NCBI GenBank assembly: GCA_937921255.1
Contig: CAKZSO010000013.1
Location: 1-64,000, forward strand
Direction: 5' to 3'
Length of the DNA: 64,000 bases
Source: Candidatus Bipolaricaulota bacterium
GTDB lineage: Bacteria > Bipolaricaulota > Bipolaricaulia > Bipolaricaulales > Bipolaricaulaceae
The notes under the pieces were generated by a model that was given only the letters and a program-made list of their open reading frames with translations, was not told the DNA's origin and searched no databases. A program made the position numbers and the translations under genes. Positions within the stretch are counted from its first letter, which is position 1. Each line of letters opens with the position of its first letter. This document shows positions 18,824 through 27,139 of this stretch, in pieces.

Positions 18824-19323
18824 GCGCGGCCGGCGGGGCCCGAACGATCGTACGAAATGCGGACGATGGAAAGCGCATCACCCGCAGAGGGAACAGGACG
18901 GGACAGCGCGGGCGAGAGGCTCAGCCCCTGCCCCGGGGATTGGGCGCCGCAAGAGCAGGCGTATCCCCCTGCTACCCCGAGCTCCGACGGGCGGCAGGGG
19001 CCCGGCAACGGAACGAGGGAGAGGGCGCGACACGCCCCACGGGAGTTCGCGAGACGATGACCAAGAGGGAGCTTAGCGAGGAGTCCAACTGCCCCCTCGA
19101 CCCGTTCAACCGAGAGGTGGCAGTGCAGGAGGAGGCCCGGAGCCGCCTCCGAGTGGCGGACCGCACGAAGCACATCCAGCCCCTGGAGACGGGCCTCACC
19201 GCAACCGTGGAATCCGTTCTCGACGGGGCGAGTCGGCTCCGCGCCCCCGGGGAGACGACCCGGAACGACCTCGCCGATCAGGCTCCTGAGGGGAGGGGAG
19301 CGGACACCCCCCGCCGGGAGTGA
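18820..19323 (+). CDS. Uncertain open reading frame after the ABC exporter
   Basis: This 167-codon frame begins at an ATG that overlaps the exporter stop as ATGA, the junction used by real gene pairs nearby. The last 88 codons (from an inner ATG at 19057) have strongly GC-rich third positions like genuine genes here. The first half is Arg/Gly-rich and unconvincing. No family was recognised and no signal peptide or membrane segment is seen. The 510-nt stretch may instead hold an RNA or nothing; nothing resembling tmRNA, SRP RNA or RNase P RNA was recognised. Confidence 0.28.
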   Translation: MSAAGGARTIVRNADDGKRITRRGNRTGQRGREAQPLPRGLGAARAGVSPCYPELRRAAGARQRNEGEGATRPTGVRETMTKRELSEESNCPLDPFNREVAVQEEARSRLRVADRTKHIQPLETGLTATVESVLDGASRLRAPGETTRNDLADQAPEGRGADTPRRE

Positions 19324-19333
19324 GTCCCCGGGT

Positions 19334-20311
19334 TCAGGTGTTGCCTCTCCCCGCGGGGGGGCCCGCCGCCCGCGGGCCAAAGAGGGTCTGGGCGTTCCCC
19401 ACAAAGATCTTCTCGATGTCCCCAGTGCTGAGGCCGGCCTCCGCGGCGGCGCGGAGCTGCTCTTCCGCGTACCGGAACGCCCACCCGCGGGGGAAGTAGG
19501 AGCTATCGGTTCCGAACAGGATCCGCTCCGCTCCGAACTGCCGGCAGAACAGCTTGAACAGGTCGCAGAGCTCGGGCTCGGGCCACAGGTAGTGCCGCCA
19601 CCCATTGCTCCCTGACGTATCCACGAGGACGTTGTCGCAGGCCCACATGAGGTGGAGGAGCTCCCGCAGATAGCCGGTGCCGAAGTGGGGGACGATGAAC
19701 GGGGTGTCGGGCTGCCCCTTGGCCACATCGTGGAGGGCGAGCGGGCTCACGTTCTCCCCCGCCGCCACCCCGCACCCACCCCCCAACGGGCCAAAATGGA
19801 CAAGCACCGGAAGCGCCAGGCGCGCACAGGCTTCCCACACGGGATCGAGCGCCGGGTCGGAAAGGGGGCCGCGGAGCGCCGGCGCCACCACCTTGTACCC
19901 GACCAGAGCCAGCTCGCGCACCGCGCGCTCGAGCTCCGATGCCGCATCGGGGGAAAACGGGTCATGGTGGGCGAACCCCAGGAGCTGGGGGTAGGGGCGG
20001 ATGGCCCGGGCCAGTACGTCGTTGCCTCCTCCCGTCACAAAGCAGATGCCGCTCAAGCCGTACCGCTCGACCTCCTCAGCGTAGCGCTGCGCCGCCTCGG
20101 GGGGGAGGGGCTGGGGGACCTCGGGGGCGGGGAACCCGTACATGTTCCGGGCGCGGGCCTGAGCGTGGCGGTTCCGGGCAACCCACGTCTCCAGCTTCGC
20201 CTCCCCATGGCGGCGGGCGAACGCCTCGCCCCACGCCCCCCACGCCAGCCGGCCCGGCGCGGGGAGATGGGCGTGGACATCGAACACCGGCAGACCCAGG
20301 GCCTGGTTCAC
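19334..20311 (-). CDS. Amidohydrolase-2 family hydrolase/decarboxylase
   Basis: A 325-residue TIM-barrel metal-dependent enzyme. The metal-binding HxH occurs in FDVHAHLP near the N-terminus, with further likely ligands in GFAHHDPF, VLVHFGPLG, IVPHFGTG and FGTDSSYFP (Asp). Members hydrolyse or decarboxylate cyclic amides, lactones and aromatic acids. It starts at a GTG overlapping the permease stop (GTGA), so it is the last gene of the lyase/ABC operon and probably acts on the imported compound or its breakdown product. Confidence 0.8.
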   Translation of the reverse strand: MNQALGLPVFDVHAHLPAPGRLAWGAWGEAFARRHGEAKLETWVARNRHAQARARNMYGFPAPEVPQPLPPEAAQRYAEEVERYGLSGICFVTGGGNDVLARAIRPYPQLLGFAHHDPFSPDAASELERAVRELALVGYKVVAPALRGPLSDPALDPVWEACARLALPVLVHFGPLGGGCGVAAGENVSPLALHDVAKGQPDTPFIVPHFGTGYLRELLHLMWACDNVLVDTSGSNGWRHYLWPEPELCDLFKLFCRQFGAERILFGTDSSYFPRGWAFRYAEEQLRAAAEAGLSTGDIEKIFVGNAQTLFGPRAAGPPAGRGNT

Positions 20312-21129
20312 CCCTTCACTCCCGACAGGGCGATGCTCTCGATGATGTGACGCTGGAAGATCGCGAACACCAGCAACACCGGAAACACGGACAGGGTGGC
20401 CCCAGCGGTGATGAGGTTCCAGTGTGCCCCGGCCTCGCCCGAGAACATGGCCAGCCCCACGGGCAACGTGAACACCTCCGAGCGGTTGGTGACGATGAGC
20501 GGCCAGATGAACGCGTTCCAGTTTCCAAGGAACGCCAAGATCGCCAGCGCCGCAAGGGGGGACTTCATCAGGGGTAGCGCCACCCGCCAGAACACGCCCA
20601 GTTCGGACAGCCCGTCCACCCGCGCTGCGTCGAGGAGGTCGCTCGGCAGGCCCTGGAAGAACTGGCGCATGAGGAACACCCCGAACGCGTGGATCATGCC
20701 CGGGAACATGATCCCCCAGTACGTGTCCACCCACCCATACCGCACCGACGACGCGTACCACGGGATGACGAGCATCTCCGTGGGCACGAACAGCGTGGCC
20801 AGGATGAGCACGAACACGAACCCCTTTCCCGGGAAGTCGAGCTTGGTGAGCGTGTACCCGGTCAAGGAGCAGAACGCGACCATGGACAGGGTGGTGACCG
20901 CGCCCACAACCAGGCTGTTGAGGAACCAGCGGCCGAACTGATACCGAAACAGGATCGTCACGTAGTTGTCCAGGGTCGGCTGGCGCGGGAACCACGACAG
21001 GGAGTAGATTTCGGGTAGGGGTTTCAGCGACGTAAGGAGCATCCAGACGAACGGGAAGATCATCACCGCCGCCCCCACCGTCAAGATGAGGTAGCTCGCC
21101 ACTTGGAGCGGCATCAACCGACGGGGCAT
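20308..21129 (-). CDS. ABC transporter permease, MalG type
   Basis: A 273-residue inner-membrane permease with six helices. The EAA loop DAARVDGLSELGVFWRVALP contacts the ATPase. It belongs to the CUT1 carbohydrate-type importers. The ATG shares one base with the upstream permease stop (TGATG). No ATPase gene is present in this operon, so a shared MsmK-like ATPase elsewhere probably serves it. Confidence 0.9.
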   Translation of the reverse strand: MPRRLMPLQVASYLILTVGAAVMIFPFVWMLLTSLKPLPEIYSLSWFPRQPTLDNYVTILFRYQFGRWFLNSLVVGAVTTLSMVAFCSLTGYTLTKLDFPGKGFVFVLILATLFVPTEMLVIPWYASSVRYGWVDTYWGIMFPGMIHAFGVFLMRQFFQGLPSDLLDAARVDGLSELGVFWRVALPLMKSPLAALAILAFLGNWNAFIWPLIVTNRSEVFTLPVGLAMFSGEAGAHWNLITAGATLSVFPVLLVFAIFQRHIIESIALSGVKG

Positions 21130-22061
21130 CAGTACTCGAACCTCCGGCGCAGGACCCGCAGTTGGATCAGGCTCACGGCGAGGATGATGGCGAACAACAC
21201 CACGATGATCGCTGCCGCGTAGCCGAAATCGAACCGACGGAACGCCACCTGGTACATGTACAGGACCACCGTGGACGTGCTCCCGAGCGGCCCCCCGGGG
21301 TCGTACATGCGCAGGTTCATGACCTGGGTGAACAGCTGGAGGATCCCGATGGACGGCGAGGCGGTCGCCATGACCACGGCCAGCACCAGGCTCGGGTTCA
21401 GCAGGGGGAACGTGATCCGGCGGAACAGGGACCACCCCGAGGCCCCATCCACCCGTGCCGCCTCGTAGATCTCCCGTGGGATGCTGTTCAGAGCGACAAG
21501 AAAGATCACCACGTGGAAGCCGACGAACTGCCACACCACCACCGCCGCCACCGTGGGCAGCGCCTGGGCGGGCGAGGTCAGAAACGGCTGAGGGGGGATC
21601 CCGACCAGCCACAGGATCGAGTTGATCACCCCGAGGTGTGGGGACAGCATGTAGCTCCACGCCCACGCCACGGCTACGGCGGGCGTGACGTAGGGGGCGA
21701 AGTAGATCGCCCGAAACAGGCCCCGTGCCCGTCGGATGTTGTTCAGGAGGAGCGCGATCCCCAGCCCGAGGAACACCTGGGCCGGCACCCCGATCGCAGC
21801 GTACAGCGCGGTGTTCCGCAGCGCCTGCAGGAACCTCGCGTCGCCCCACATCTGCCGGAAGTGGTGGAGGCCCACGAACACCCGTTGCGCGGGGTCCACG
21901 TGCCACCGCGTCACCGAGAGCTGAAACGCCTGAAGCATGGGCCAGATGCGGATGGCGAGGAAGAAGAACAGCGGGATGGCCAGGAACGCATACGCCCACA
22001 ACGTGCGCCGCTGGCGAAGCGTCAACTGGATCCGCCGCCCCCTCGGCCGGAGCGTTCCCAC
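21129..22061 (-). CDS. ABC transporter permease, MalF type
   Basis: A 310-residue inner-membrane permease with six helices after a short basic N-terminus. The EAA loop reads EAARVDGASGWSLFRRITFP. It pairs with the MalG-type permease that follows. The start is taken as GTG 22061; a strong hairpin lies upstream, between it and the solute-binding protein gene. Confidence 0.9.
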   Translation of the reverse strand: MGTLRPRGRRIQLTLRQRRTLWAYAFLAIPLFFFLAIRIWPMLQAFQLSVTRWHVDPAQRVFVGLHHFRQMWGDARFLQALRNTALYAAIGVPAQVFLGLGIALLLNNIRRARGLFRAIYFAPYVTPAVAVAWAWSYMLSPHLGVINSILWLVGIPPQPFLTSPAQALPTVAAVVVWQFVGFHVVIFLVALNSIPREIYEAARVDGASGWSLFRRITFPLLNPSLVLAVVMATASPSIGILQLFTQVMNLRMYDPGGPLGSTSTVVLYMYQVAFRRFDFGYAAAIIVVLFAIILAVSLIQLRVLRRRFEY

Positions 22062-22092
22062 GCGATGCCCTCTCGATGTCGACAGGGAGGAA

Positions 22093-22129
22093 CCGGGCCA
22101 GGGCCGGCCGCGGGCCAGCCCTGGCCCGG
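22093..22129 (-). promoter_or_regulatory. Strong intercistronic hairpin
   Basis: CCGGGCCAGGGC (22093-22104) and GCCCTGGCCCGG (22118-22129) form a perfect 12-bp stem with a 13-nt loop, 7 nt after the solute-binding protein stop. No T-run follows. Such hairpins commonly stabilise the upstream mRNA or partly terminate, giving more binding protein than permease. Confidence 0.6.
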
Positions 22130-22136
22130 GATCACC

Positions 22137-23405
22137 CTACCGCGATCCCCAAAACCGGTCCAGGATCGCCTGCTCCTCGAGCGCGGCTCGCCGCAGCGAC
22201 TCCGCGGGATCCATCCCCCCGCGGATCACGCGCAGCACGGCATCGATCATCACCGTACGCTGCGCCGCCTCGTCCACAAAGAACGTGGCGTGCGAGTAGG
22301 GCAGCGCCGCCACGAACGGCCCCAGGATCGGGTCCGCGACCAGTTCCGGGTTGTCCATGAGCGACAGCCGGGCGGGGAGCTCCCCGACCCAGGCCACCCA
22401 CTGCTCCATCGCTCGCTCGGAGGTGATGAACTGGAGGAACTTCACTGCCGCGTCGAGCTCGGCGCCCCTCGCCAGCGGGGTGATCCCGTGCATCCAGAAC
22501 GAGGCGAAATTGTGGCGCTCCCCGTCCGGTGTCAGCCGCGGCAACTCCGCCACCGCCCACCGCGCCTGAGCGCCCCGGGTGATCGCCCCGATCGCAAACG
22601 ACCCGTCGACGATCATCCCGATCATCCCGGCCATGAACCCGTCGCGGTAGTAGCCGGCCACGCCGGGGAACGGGAAGTCGGGCTCACCGATCCTGTGAAC
22701 GAGGTGGAGGTCGGTGTAGAACTTGAGCGCGGCTACACCCTCCGGCGTGTTGTAGGTCACGGCGCGGTTGTCCGCAGCGTACGGGACCCCGCCGAACTGC
22801 CGGATGAGGATCTCCCGTACCAGGTGGTGATCCTGCCCATCGGGGGCCATGCCGAACCCGGCGCGCACGAACCGACCGGCCCGGTAGTCGGTGAGGGCCT
22901 GGGCGATCCTGATCAGCTCGTCCCACGTCTCCGGCGGGGCAGTGATCCCGTACGCCTCGAACAGGTCTACGTTGTAGAACAGAGCCAGGGTCCGGACCGC
23001 GGTCGGCAGCCCCCAGTAGCGGCCCTCCATCTTCGCCGCCTGGACCAGGGGCGCGAACTCCGCCTCGATGGCCTCCGTGGGGAACGCGTCCTCAGGAAGC
23101 GCCTGGAGGTACCCCGCCCGTTGCCACGCCGGCAGCCATCCGTAGTAGAGGTTCACGATGTGGGGCCCCACCCCAGCGGGCAGCGACGTGGCCACCTTCT
23201 CCGCAAACACGGCGTAGGGGAACGTCTCGTGGCGGACCTTGATCCCCGGATTCTCCGCCTCGAACTCGGCGATGAGGCGGTCAATCATCTGCACCTTACT
23301 GGCGAACTCGTACTGCCAGTAGGTGATGGTGACAACCTCGGCACCGATTGCGACGACGGCTCCGAGGGTCAGGACGAGCACGGCCAACAGCGTCTTCACC
23401 TTCAT
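22137..23405 (-). CDS. Extracellular solute-binding protein, family 1
   Basis: A 422-residue periplasmic binding protein for the adjacent ABC permeases. The signal peptide is MKVKTLLAVLVLTLGAVVAIGA, followed by the mature start EVVTITYWQYEF. The family pattern is seen in IDRLIAEFEAENPGIKV and WDELIRIAQAL. No lipobox Cys is present. The ATG at 23405 follows GGGAGG and overlaps the stop of the lyase gene (ATGA). The ligand is probably a sugar or sugar-like compound. Confidence 0.92.
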   Translation of the reverse strand: MKVKTLLAVLVLTLGAVVAIGAEVVTITYWQYEFASKVQMIDRLIAEFEAENPGIKVRHETFPYAVFAEKVATSLPAGVGPHIVNLYYGWLPAWQRAGYLQALPEDAFPTEAIEAEFAPLVQAAKMEGRYWGLPTAVRTLALFYNVDLFEAYGITAPPETWDELIRIAQALTDYRAGRFVRAGFGMAPDGQDHHLVREILIRQFGGVPYAADNRAVTYNTPEGVAALKFYTDLHLVHRIGEPDFPFPGVAGYYRDGFMAGMIGMIVDGSFAIGAITRGAQARWAVAELPRLTPDGERHNFASFWMHGITPLARGAELDAAVKFLQFITSERAMEQWVAWVGELPARLSLMDNPELVADPILGPFVAALPYSHATFFVDEAAQRTVMIDAVLRVIRGGMDPAESLRRAALEEQAILDRFWGSR

Positions 23406-24844
23406 GGAACCTCCCGTTCGGAAACCAGTGAACTGCGGCAACGCCTCAGGGTCTCTTCAATGAGGCTAAGGCGCCGCTGCCAAGCGTCGAGCCTTCGGTT
23501 GGCGTTGCGGATGTGCTCTTCCATCACCCCCTGTTCCGGTCCGCCGAGTTCGCACCTCCGACGGACGAATTCCTCCACGTCGAGCGCGGCGCGCATCTCC
23601 TCCTCGCCCAGGGAAGGCCCCCCCACTGCCACCAGGTCCTCCGGGCCGGCGTCGGCGAGCCGGCGGTGGTCGGCCATCATCCGGTCCAGCAGGGCGGCCA
23701 CCACCCGGTGGGCCTCCCCGAACGGGAGCCCGTGGGCCCGGGTCAGGTGATCGGCCAGTTCCGTCGCCGTGGCGTCCGAGCCGAGCGCGTCCGCGGTCAG
23801 ACGCTGGGGATCGAACGCCCCCTCCTCGAGACAGACGGAGAGGAGCTCCACCGCCTGGCCCATCTCGGCGAAGCTCTGGGCGAGCGCTCCCTGGATATCC
23901 GGGCCGCAGTCGTTGTGGTCGGAGAACGGGATGTTGTGGCCGGAGATGAGGGGCGCCTGGGCCAGGGCGACCACGCGGGACAAGGAAGCGCGGACGTGCT
24001 CGAGGGCCACCGGGTTCCGCTTCTGCGGCATGATGCTCGACCCCTCGCAAAGCGTGGGAGGTAAGGTGAACGCCCCGGCCTGCGCCCAGGCGATGAGGTC
24101 GGCCACGAGGCGGGACAGGCCCACCGCGCTCGTGGCGAGAACCCCACAGAGCTCGACCTCCCAGTCTGCAGCGGCCACCGCATCAAGGGTGTTCGCCACC
24201 GGGCGGGCGAACCCGAGGAGCCGCGCCACGTACGCCCGGTCGAGGCCGTAGCTTGTCCCCCCGAGGGCCGCCGCGCCCAGTGGGCACTGGTTCACCCGCC
24301 GGAACGCCTGGAGAAGACGACCCAGGTCCCGTTCCACCATGCTGTCCACGGCGGCCAGGTAGTGGGCGAGGGTGGTGGGCTGGGCGGGGCGGTGGTGGGT
24401 CTGGGCGATGAACACGGTCTGGACATGAGCACCGGCCTGAGCGAGAAGGGCGGCGCGCAGCCGTCTCAGATCGTTGGCCAGTCCAAGAACGAGGTTCCGG
24501 GCGTGCATCCGGTACGCGGTCATATCGAGGTCGTTCCGGCTCAGCCCGAGCCGCAGGTACCCCACCGCGTGCGGGCCCACCGTGCGCTCCAACGCTTCGA
24601 GGTAGGCCGTGTACAGGTCGGGGGTGGTGGGCGTGGAAACCAGGGACGAGGAGCGGAGGGAGTTCAAGGCCCGCAGAAGTCGGGCGATGACCTGTTGCGC
24701 TTCCACGGTCTGCGCCAGAGGGAGACGCCGGACCGCCAGCACGTGGGCGATCATCGCGTCGAGGAAGTGTTCCCCGAGGTGGGCGGCGTCAAACGCGAAG
24801 CCGGGAGCGCACACGTGGCGAACGTAGGTCTCATGCAACGGCAA
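23402..24844 (-). CDS. Argininosuccinate-lyase-like enzyme
   Basis: A 480-residue member of the aspartase/fumarase superfamily, closest in motif pattern to ArgH. Seen are LSRNDLDM, THHRPAQPTTLAHY (catalytic His region), GTSYGLDR and the superfamily signature GSSIMPQKRNP. These enzymes eliminate fumarate from N- or O-substituted succinates. It differs from housekeeping ArgH (LSRNDL instead of the usual SRNDQ) and it leads an ABC import operon. It therefore more likely cleaves an imported N-substituted aspartate or similar compound. It begins at TTG after GGGGGTGAT. No other arginine biosynthesis gene is nearby. Confidence 0.75.
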   Translation of the reverse strand: MPLHETYVRHVCAPGFAFDAAHLGEHFLDAMIAHVLAVRRLPLAQTVEAQQVIARLLRALNSLRSSSLVSTPTTPDLYTAYLEALERTVGPHAVGYLRLGLSRNDLDMTAYRMHARNLVLGLANDLRRLRAALLAQAGAHVQTVFIAQTHHRPAQPTTLAHYLAAVDSMVERDLGRLLQAFRRVNQCPLGAAALGGTSYGLDRAYVARLLGFARPVANTLDAVAAADWEVELCGVLATSAVGLSRLVADLIAWAQAGAFTLPPTLCEGSSIMPQKRNPVALEHVRASLSRVVALAQAPLISGHNIPFSDHNDCGPDIQGALAQSFAEMGQAVELLSVCLEEGAFDPQRLTADALGSDATATELADHLTRAHGLPFGEAHRVVAALLDRMMADHRRLADAGPEDLVAVGGPSLGEEEMRAALDVEEFVRRRCELGGPEQGVMEEHIRNANRRLDAWQRRLSLIEETLRRCRSSLVSEREVP

Positions 24845-25010
24845 CGACGATCACCCCCAACCAACCGGCTGGCCCGCGCGCAGAGCACGCGTCTCCCCAT
24901 CGGGCTTGCGCAACCCCGGCCTTTCGCTCCATGGCGAGGTGATTGTACCGGGGCCTCCGCTGCCCATCGCCGCCGTCCCCGAGAGCCAGTTCTCCTCTTG
25001 GGAAGCGCGG

Positions 25011-25427
25011 CTACGGGAGCAAGAGGTGGACGTGCCTCGCCATCGGCGGCCACAGGCCGCTCGTGGCGGGGAGGGTGGTCCAGAACAGGGCGAACACGAG
25101 CCCCTGGTCGAGTTCGCCCGCGGACACCACGTGCTCCCACGCGTCCGGCGCAGGTTGGGCGAGGGGGAGGTGGACGAAGTAGCACTGGACGACCTCGTCG
25201 GGTCCGTGCCACACCTCCTCGGCCAGGAGGCAGGGCGGACCGAACATGGAGAGCCCGGTCTCCTCGCGCGCCTCGCGCAACGCGCCGTCGAGCGGGGTCT
25301 CACCCGGCTCGATCGTTCCGCCCGGCACCACGACGTCCGGGGCGTCGGGCACGCGATGGGTGAACACGAGGAGCTGCCGCCCCTCGGCGGTCTCCCGGGT
25401 GATGTACACGACCGCCCGTCGCCGCAT
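25011..25427 (-). CDS. Nudix hydrolase
   Basis: A 138-residue pyrophosphohydrolase. The Nudix box GGTIEPGETPLDGALREAREETGL matches the pattern GX5EX7REUXEEXGU in full. Substrate unknown. The ATG at 25427 is chosen because a TAAGCT hexamer ends 7 nt before it and no ribosome binding site exists for either this or the GTG at 25451, which fits a leaderless start. The 24845-25010 stretch between it and the lyase gene holds nothing recognised. Confidence 0.85.
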   Translation of the reverse strand: MRRRAVVYITRETAEGRQLLVFTHRVPDAPDVVVPGGTIEPGETPLDGALREAREETGLSMFGPPCLLAEEVWHGPDEVVQCYFVHLPLAQPAPDAWEHVVSAGELDQGLVFALFWTTLPATSGLWPPMARHVHLLLP

Positions 25428-25434
25428 CACGCCA

Positions 25435-25440
25435 AGCTTA
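25435..25440 (-). promoter_or_regulatory. -10 element of the Nudix gene, probably leaderless
   Basis: TAAGCT on the minus strand (25440-25435) is followed by 7 nt and the ATG at 25427. No Shine-Dalgarno is seen and the -35 is weak. Confidence 0.35.
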
Positions 25441-25496
25441 CCGGCTGCCACGAGGGCAAGCGCGACCCCCCCTTCAGACGTGAGGTGGGATTCACC

Positions 25497-26954
25497 CTAC
25501 GCGTCGATAGGCGGCGAGTTACGGCCGGGATGAGGTTCCCTCCCCTCGGACACGTGTTTCGTTCGTCCCATCCAGTCGAGGCGGGGGATCTCCCCAAACT
25601 GGTCGCGGAAGATGCGGTAGTAGAGGAGCTCCTCCTTGCTGCGGAGCTCCCACCCGTTGGGAAGCACGCGCTCGCGCCGGAAGTCGGCGTCGGTGACCGC
25701 CGCCGCGGCGTGCTCGGCAAGGAGCACCGCCACCCCTGCGCCCTGCCAGAACTTGGCTTTCGGCCGCCACAGGACGCCAGCAGGGACCAGCCCCTCGAAC
25801 GCCCGACGGAGGATCCACTTTGCGACGACCAATCTCCCGCGGCGATAGAGCTTGTACTCTGGGGGGATGCTCAGCGCGTACCGCACCACGTCGAGGTCGG
25901 CGAACGGAACGAACGGAACCAGCCCATGGGCGTAGGCGCACCGATCCACGCGCTGGAGGGCGGTGTTGTGGAGGCGCATCACGATGTCCCGAAGCTCAGC
26001 GGGGATCTCGCGCGGGGGGATCTGCTCGATGTAGCCGTACCCCGCAAACAGCTCGTCGCTCCCTTCCCCGGACAACACGGAGTCCACGTAGTCGGCGGCG
26101 AGCCGAGCAGTGAGGTAGTTGACCACCGATGAGCGCACGAGCAGCGCGTCGAACGACTCGAGGTGGTAGATGACCTCGGGCAGCGCGGCCACCAGGTCCT
26201 CACGGCTGACCAGGCGGCGGTGGTGGGTCGTTCCGAGGAACGCGGCCACCTCCTCGGCGTACGCGAGGTCGGGCGCCCCCCGTACCCCGCCCACGAACGA
26301 GTGGAGGCGGTCCACACGCCGCCGCGCGAGGGAGGCCAGGACCGAGGAGTCCACGCCGCCGGATAGCCACACGCCCATCGCGTTCGTCACGGGACAGCGG
26401 GCGACGGCCGCGTCCAGCCGGCGACGCAGTTGGAGCGCGATCCGGTCCGGGTCATCATCCGACAATCTCCCGCCCTGCACCTCGACGTAGCGGCGGAACC
26501 CGTCGCCTGGGGTGTACCACGTGCCAGGGGGAAACTCGTTCACATCTTCGGTTACCGCGAGGAGCGCCTTGACCTCGGACGCGAAGGCAAGGGCACCGCC
26601 GCCGGTTCGGCCGTAGTAGAGCGGCCTCACACCTAGCGGTCCCCGGGCCAGGAACAACCCGTGGGCAGTGGTCGCTGCCAACACGCACGGCTGGGTCCAG
26701 CCCCCCAGATCTTCGGGAATAGTGTTCTGCACAGGAACACCATCCCACGCCACGGCCTGCTGAAGGTGGCTGGACGTGAGACGTGTCTCGGCATCGGACC
26801 ATGAGGCCTGCATCGTCAGGTTGGGGCCGATGATCGTCTTCACGTGATCACCTCCGCGATGCATGATCCTCTGCATCATCGTGACAACCTGACCCTGTCG
26901 CCCGGCTTCAGCGATGCCTGCGATACCCGCTATCGGAGACCATCCTCCCCACAC
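25497..26954 (-). CDS. Asparagine-synthase-like protein without glutaminase Cys
   Basis: A protein of about 480 residues. The C-terminal synthetase domain is intact: PP-loop SGGVDSS, GEGSDELFAGY and FVPFADLDVV. The N-terminal glutamine amidotransferase domain is eroded. Where AsnB has MCGIAGI the frame reads IAGIAGI, with ATA in place of the start and Ala in place of the catalytic Cys, and the NGEIYN loop is missing (VAWDGVPVQN). It may use free ammonia or another nucleophile, or amidate a different substrate. The start is uncertain: GTG 26954 (given) or ATA 26933, which lies 10 nt after GGGGAGG. No in-frame ATG exists before residue 19. Confidence 0.75.
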   Translation of the reverse strand: MWGGWSPIAGIAGIAEAGRQGQVVTMMQRIMHRGGDHVKTIIGPNLTMQASWSDAETRLTSSHLQQAVAWDGVPVQNTIPEDLGGWTQPCVLAATTAHGLFLARGPLGVRPLYYGRTGGGALAFASEVKALLAVTEDVNEFPPGTWYTPGDGFRRYVEVQGGRLSDDDPDRIALQLRRRLDAAVARCPVTNAMGVWLSGGVDSSVLASLARRRVDRLHSFVGGVRGAPDLAYAEEVAAFLGTTHHRRLVSREDLVAALPEVIYHLESFDALLVRSSVVNYLTARLAADYVDSVLSGEGSDELFAGYGYIEQIPPREIPAELRDIVMRLHNTALQRVDRCAYAHGLVPFVPFADLDVVRYALSIPPEYKLYRRGRLVVAKWILRRAFEGLVPAGVLWRPKAKFWQGAGVAVLLAEHAAAAVTDADFRRERVLPNGWELRSKEELLYYRIFRDQFGEIPRLDWMGRTKHVSEGREPHPGRNSPPIDA

Positions 26955-27025
26955 TCGCGAACCACGGTCGGTCCCTTCACTCCCCCCCGGAACATGCCCC
27001 GGACTCAATCACCGTACAGGAATGG

Positions 27026-27090
27026 GTAGTCGTGTTCAAGGCGTAGTGGGAAGGCCACGATCTCGGAAGTGCAGTTGGCAACACGACTAC
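27026..27090. repeat. 11-bp inverted repeat in an intergenic region
   Basis: GTAGTCGTGTT (27026-27036) and AACACGACTAC (27080-27090) are perfect inverted copies with a 43-nt spacer. A small hairpin GTCGG-GAAT-CCGAC (27095-27108) follows. The 26955-27139 gap holds no convincing gene and is less GC-rich than its surroundings. It lies between csoR and the asparagine-synthase-like gene on the minus strand and could be a regulatory or structured RNA element. Confidence 0.5.
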
Positions 27091-27139
27091 AGAAGTCGGG
27101 AATCCGACGAATGCGAAGACGCCGCCCGCGATAGTGGTT

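Noticed and set aside
18972..19199. Minus-strand 75-codon frame in the unexplained gap
   Set aside because: Ser/Arg-rich, no start signal, and antisense to a better-supported plus frame.
18824..19333. tmRNA, RNase P RNA or SRP RNA in the gap
   Set aside because: None of the conserved core sequences of these RNAs was found on either strand.
21162..23750. 862-codon plus-strand frame opposite the ABC transporter genes
   Set aside because: Antisense shadow of the permease and binding protein genes; no domain or ribosome binding site.
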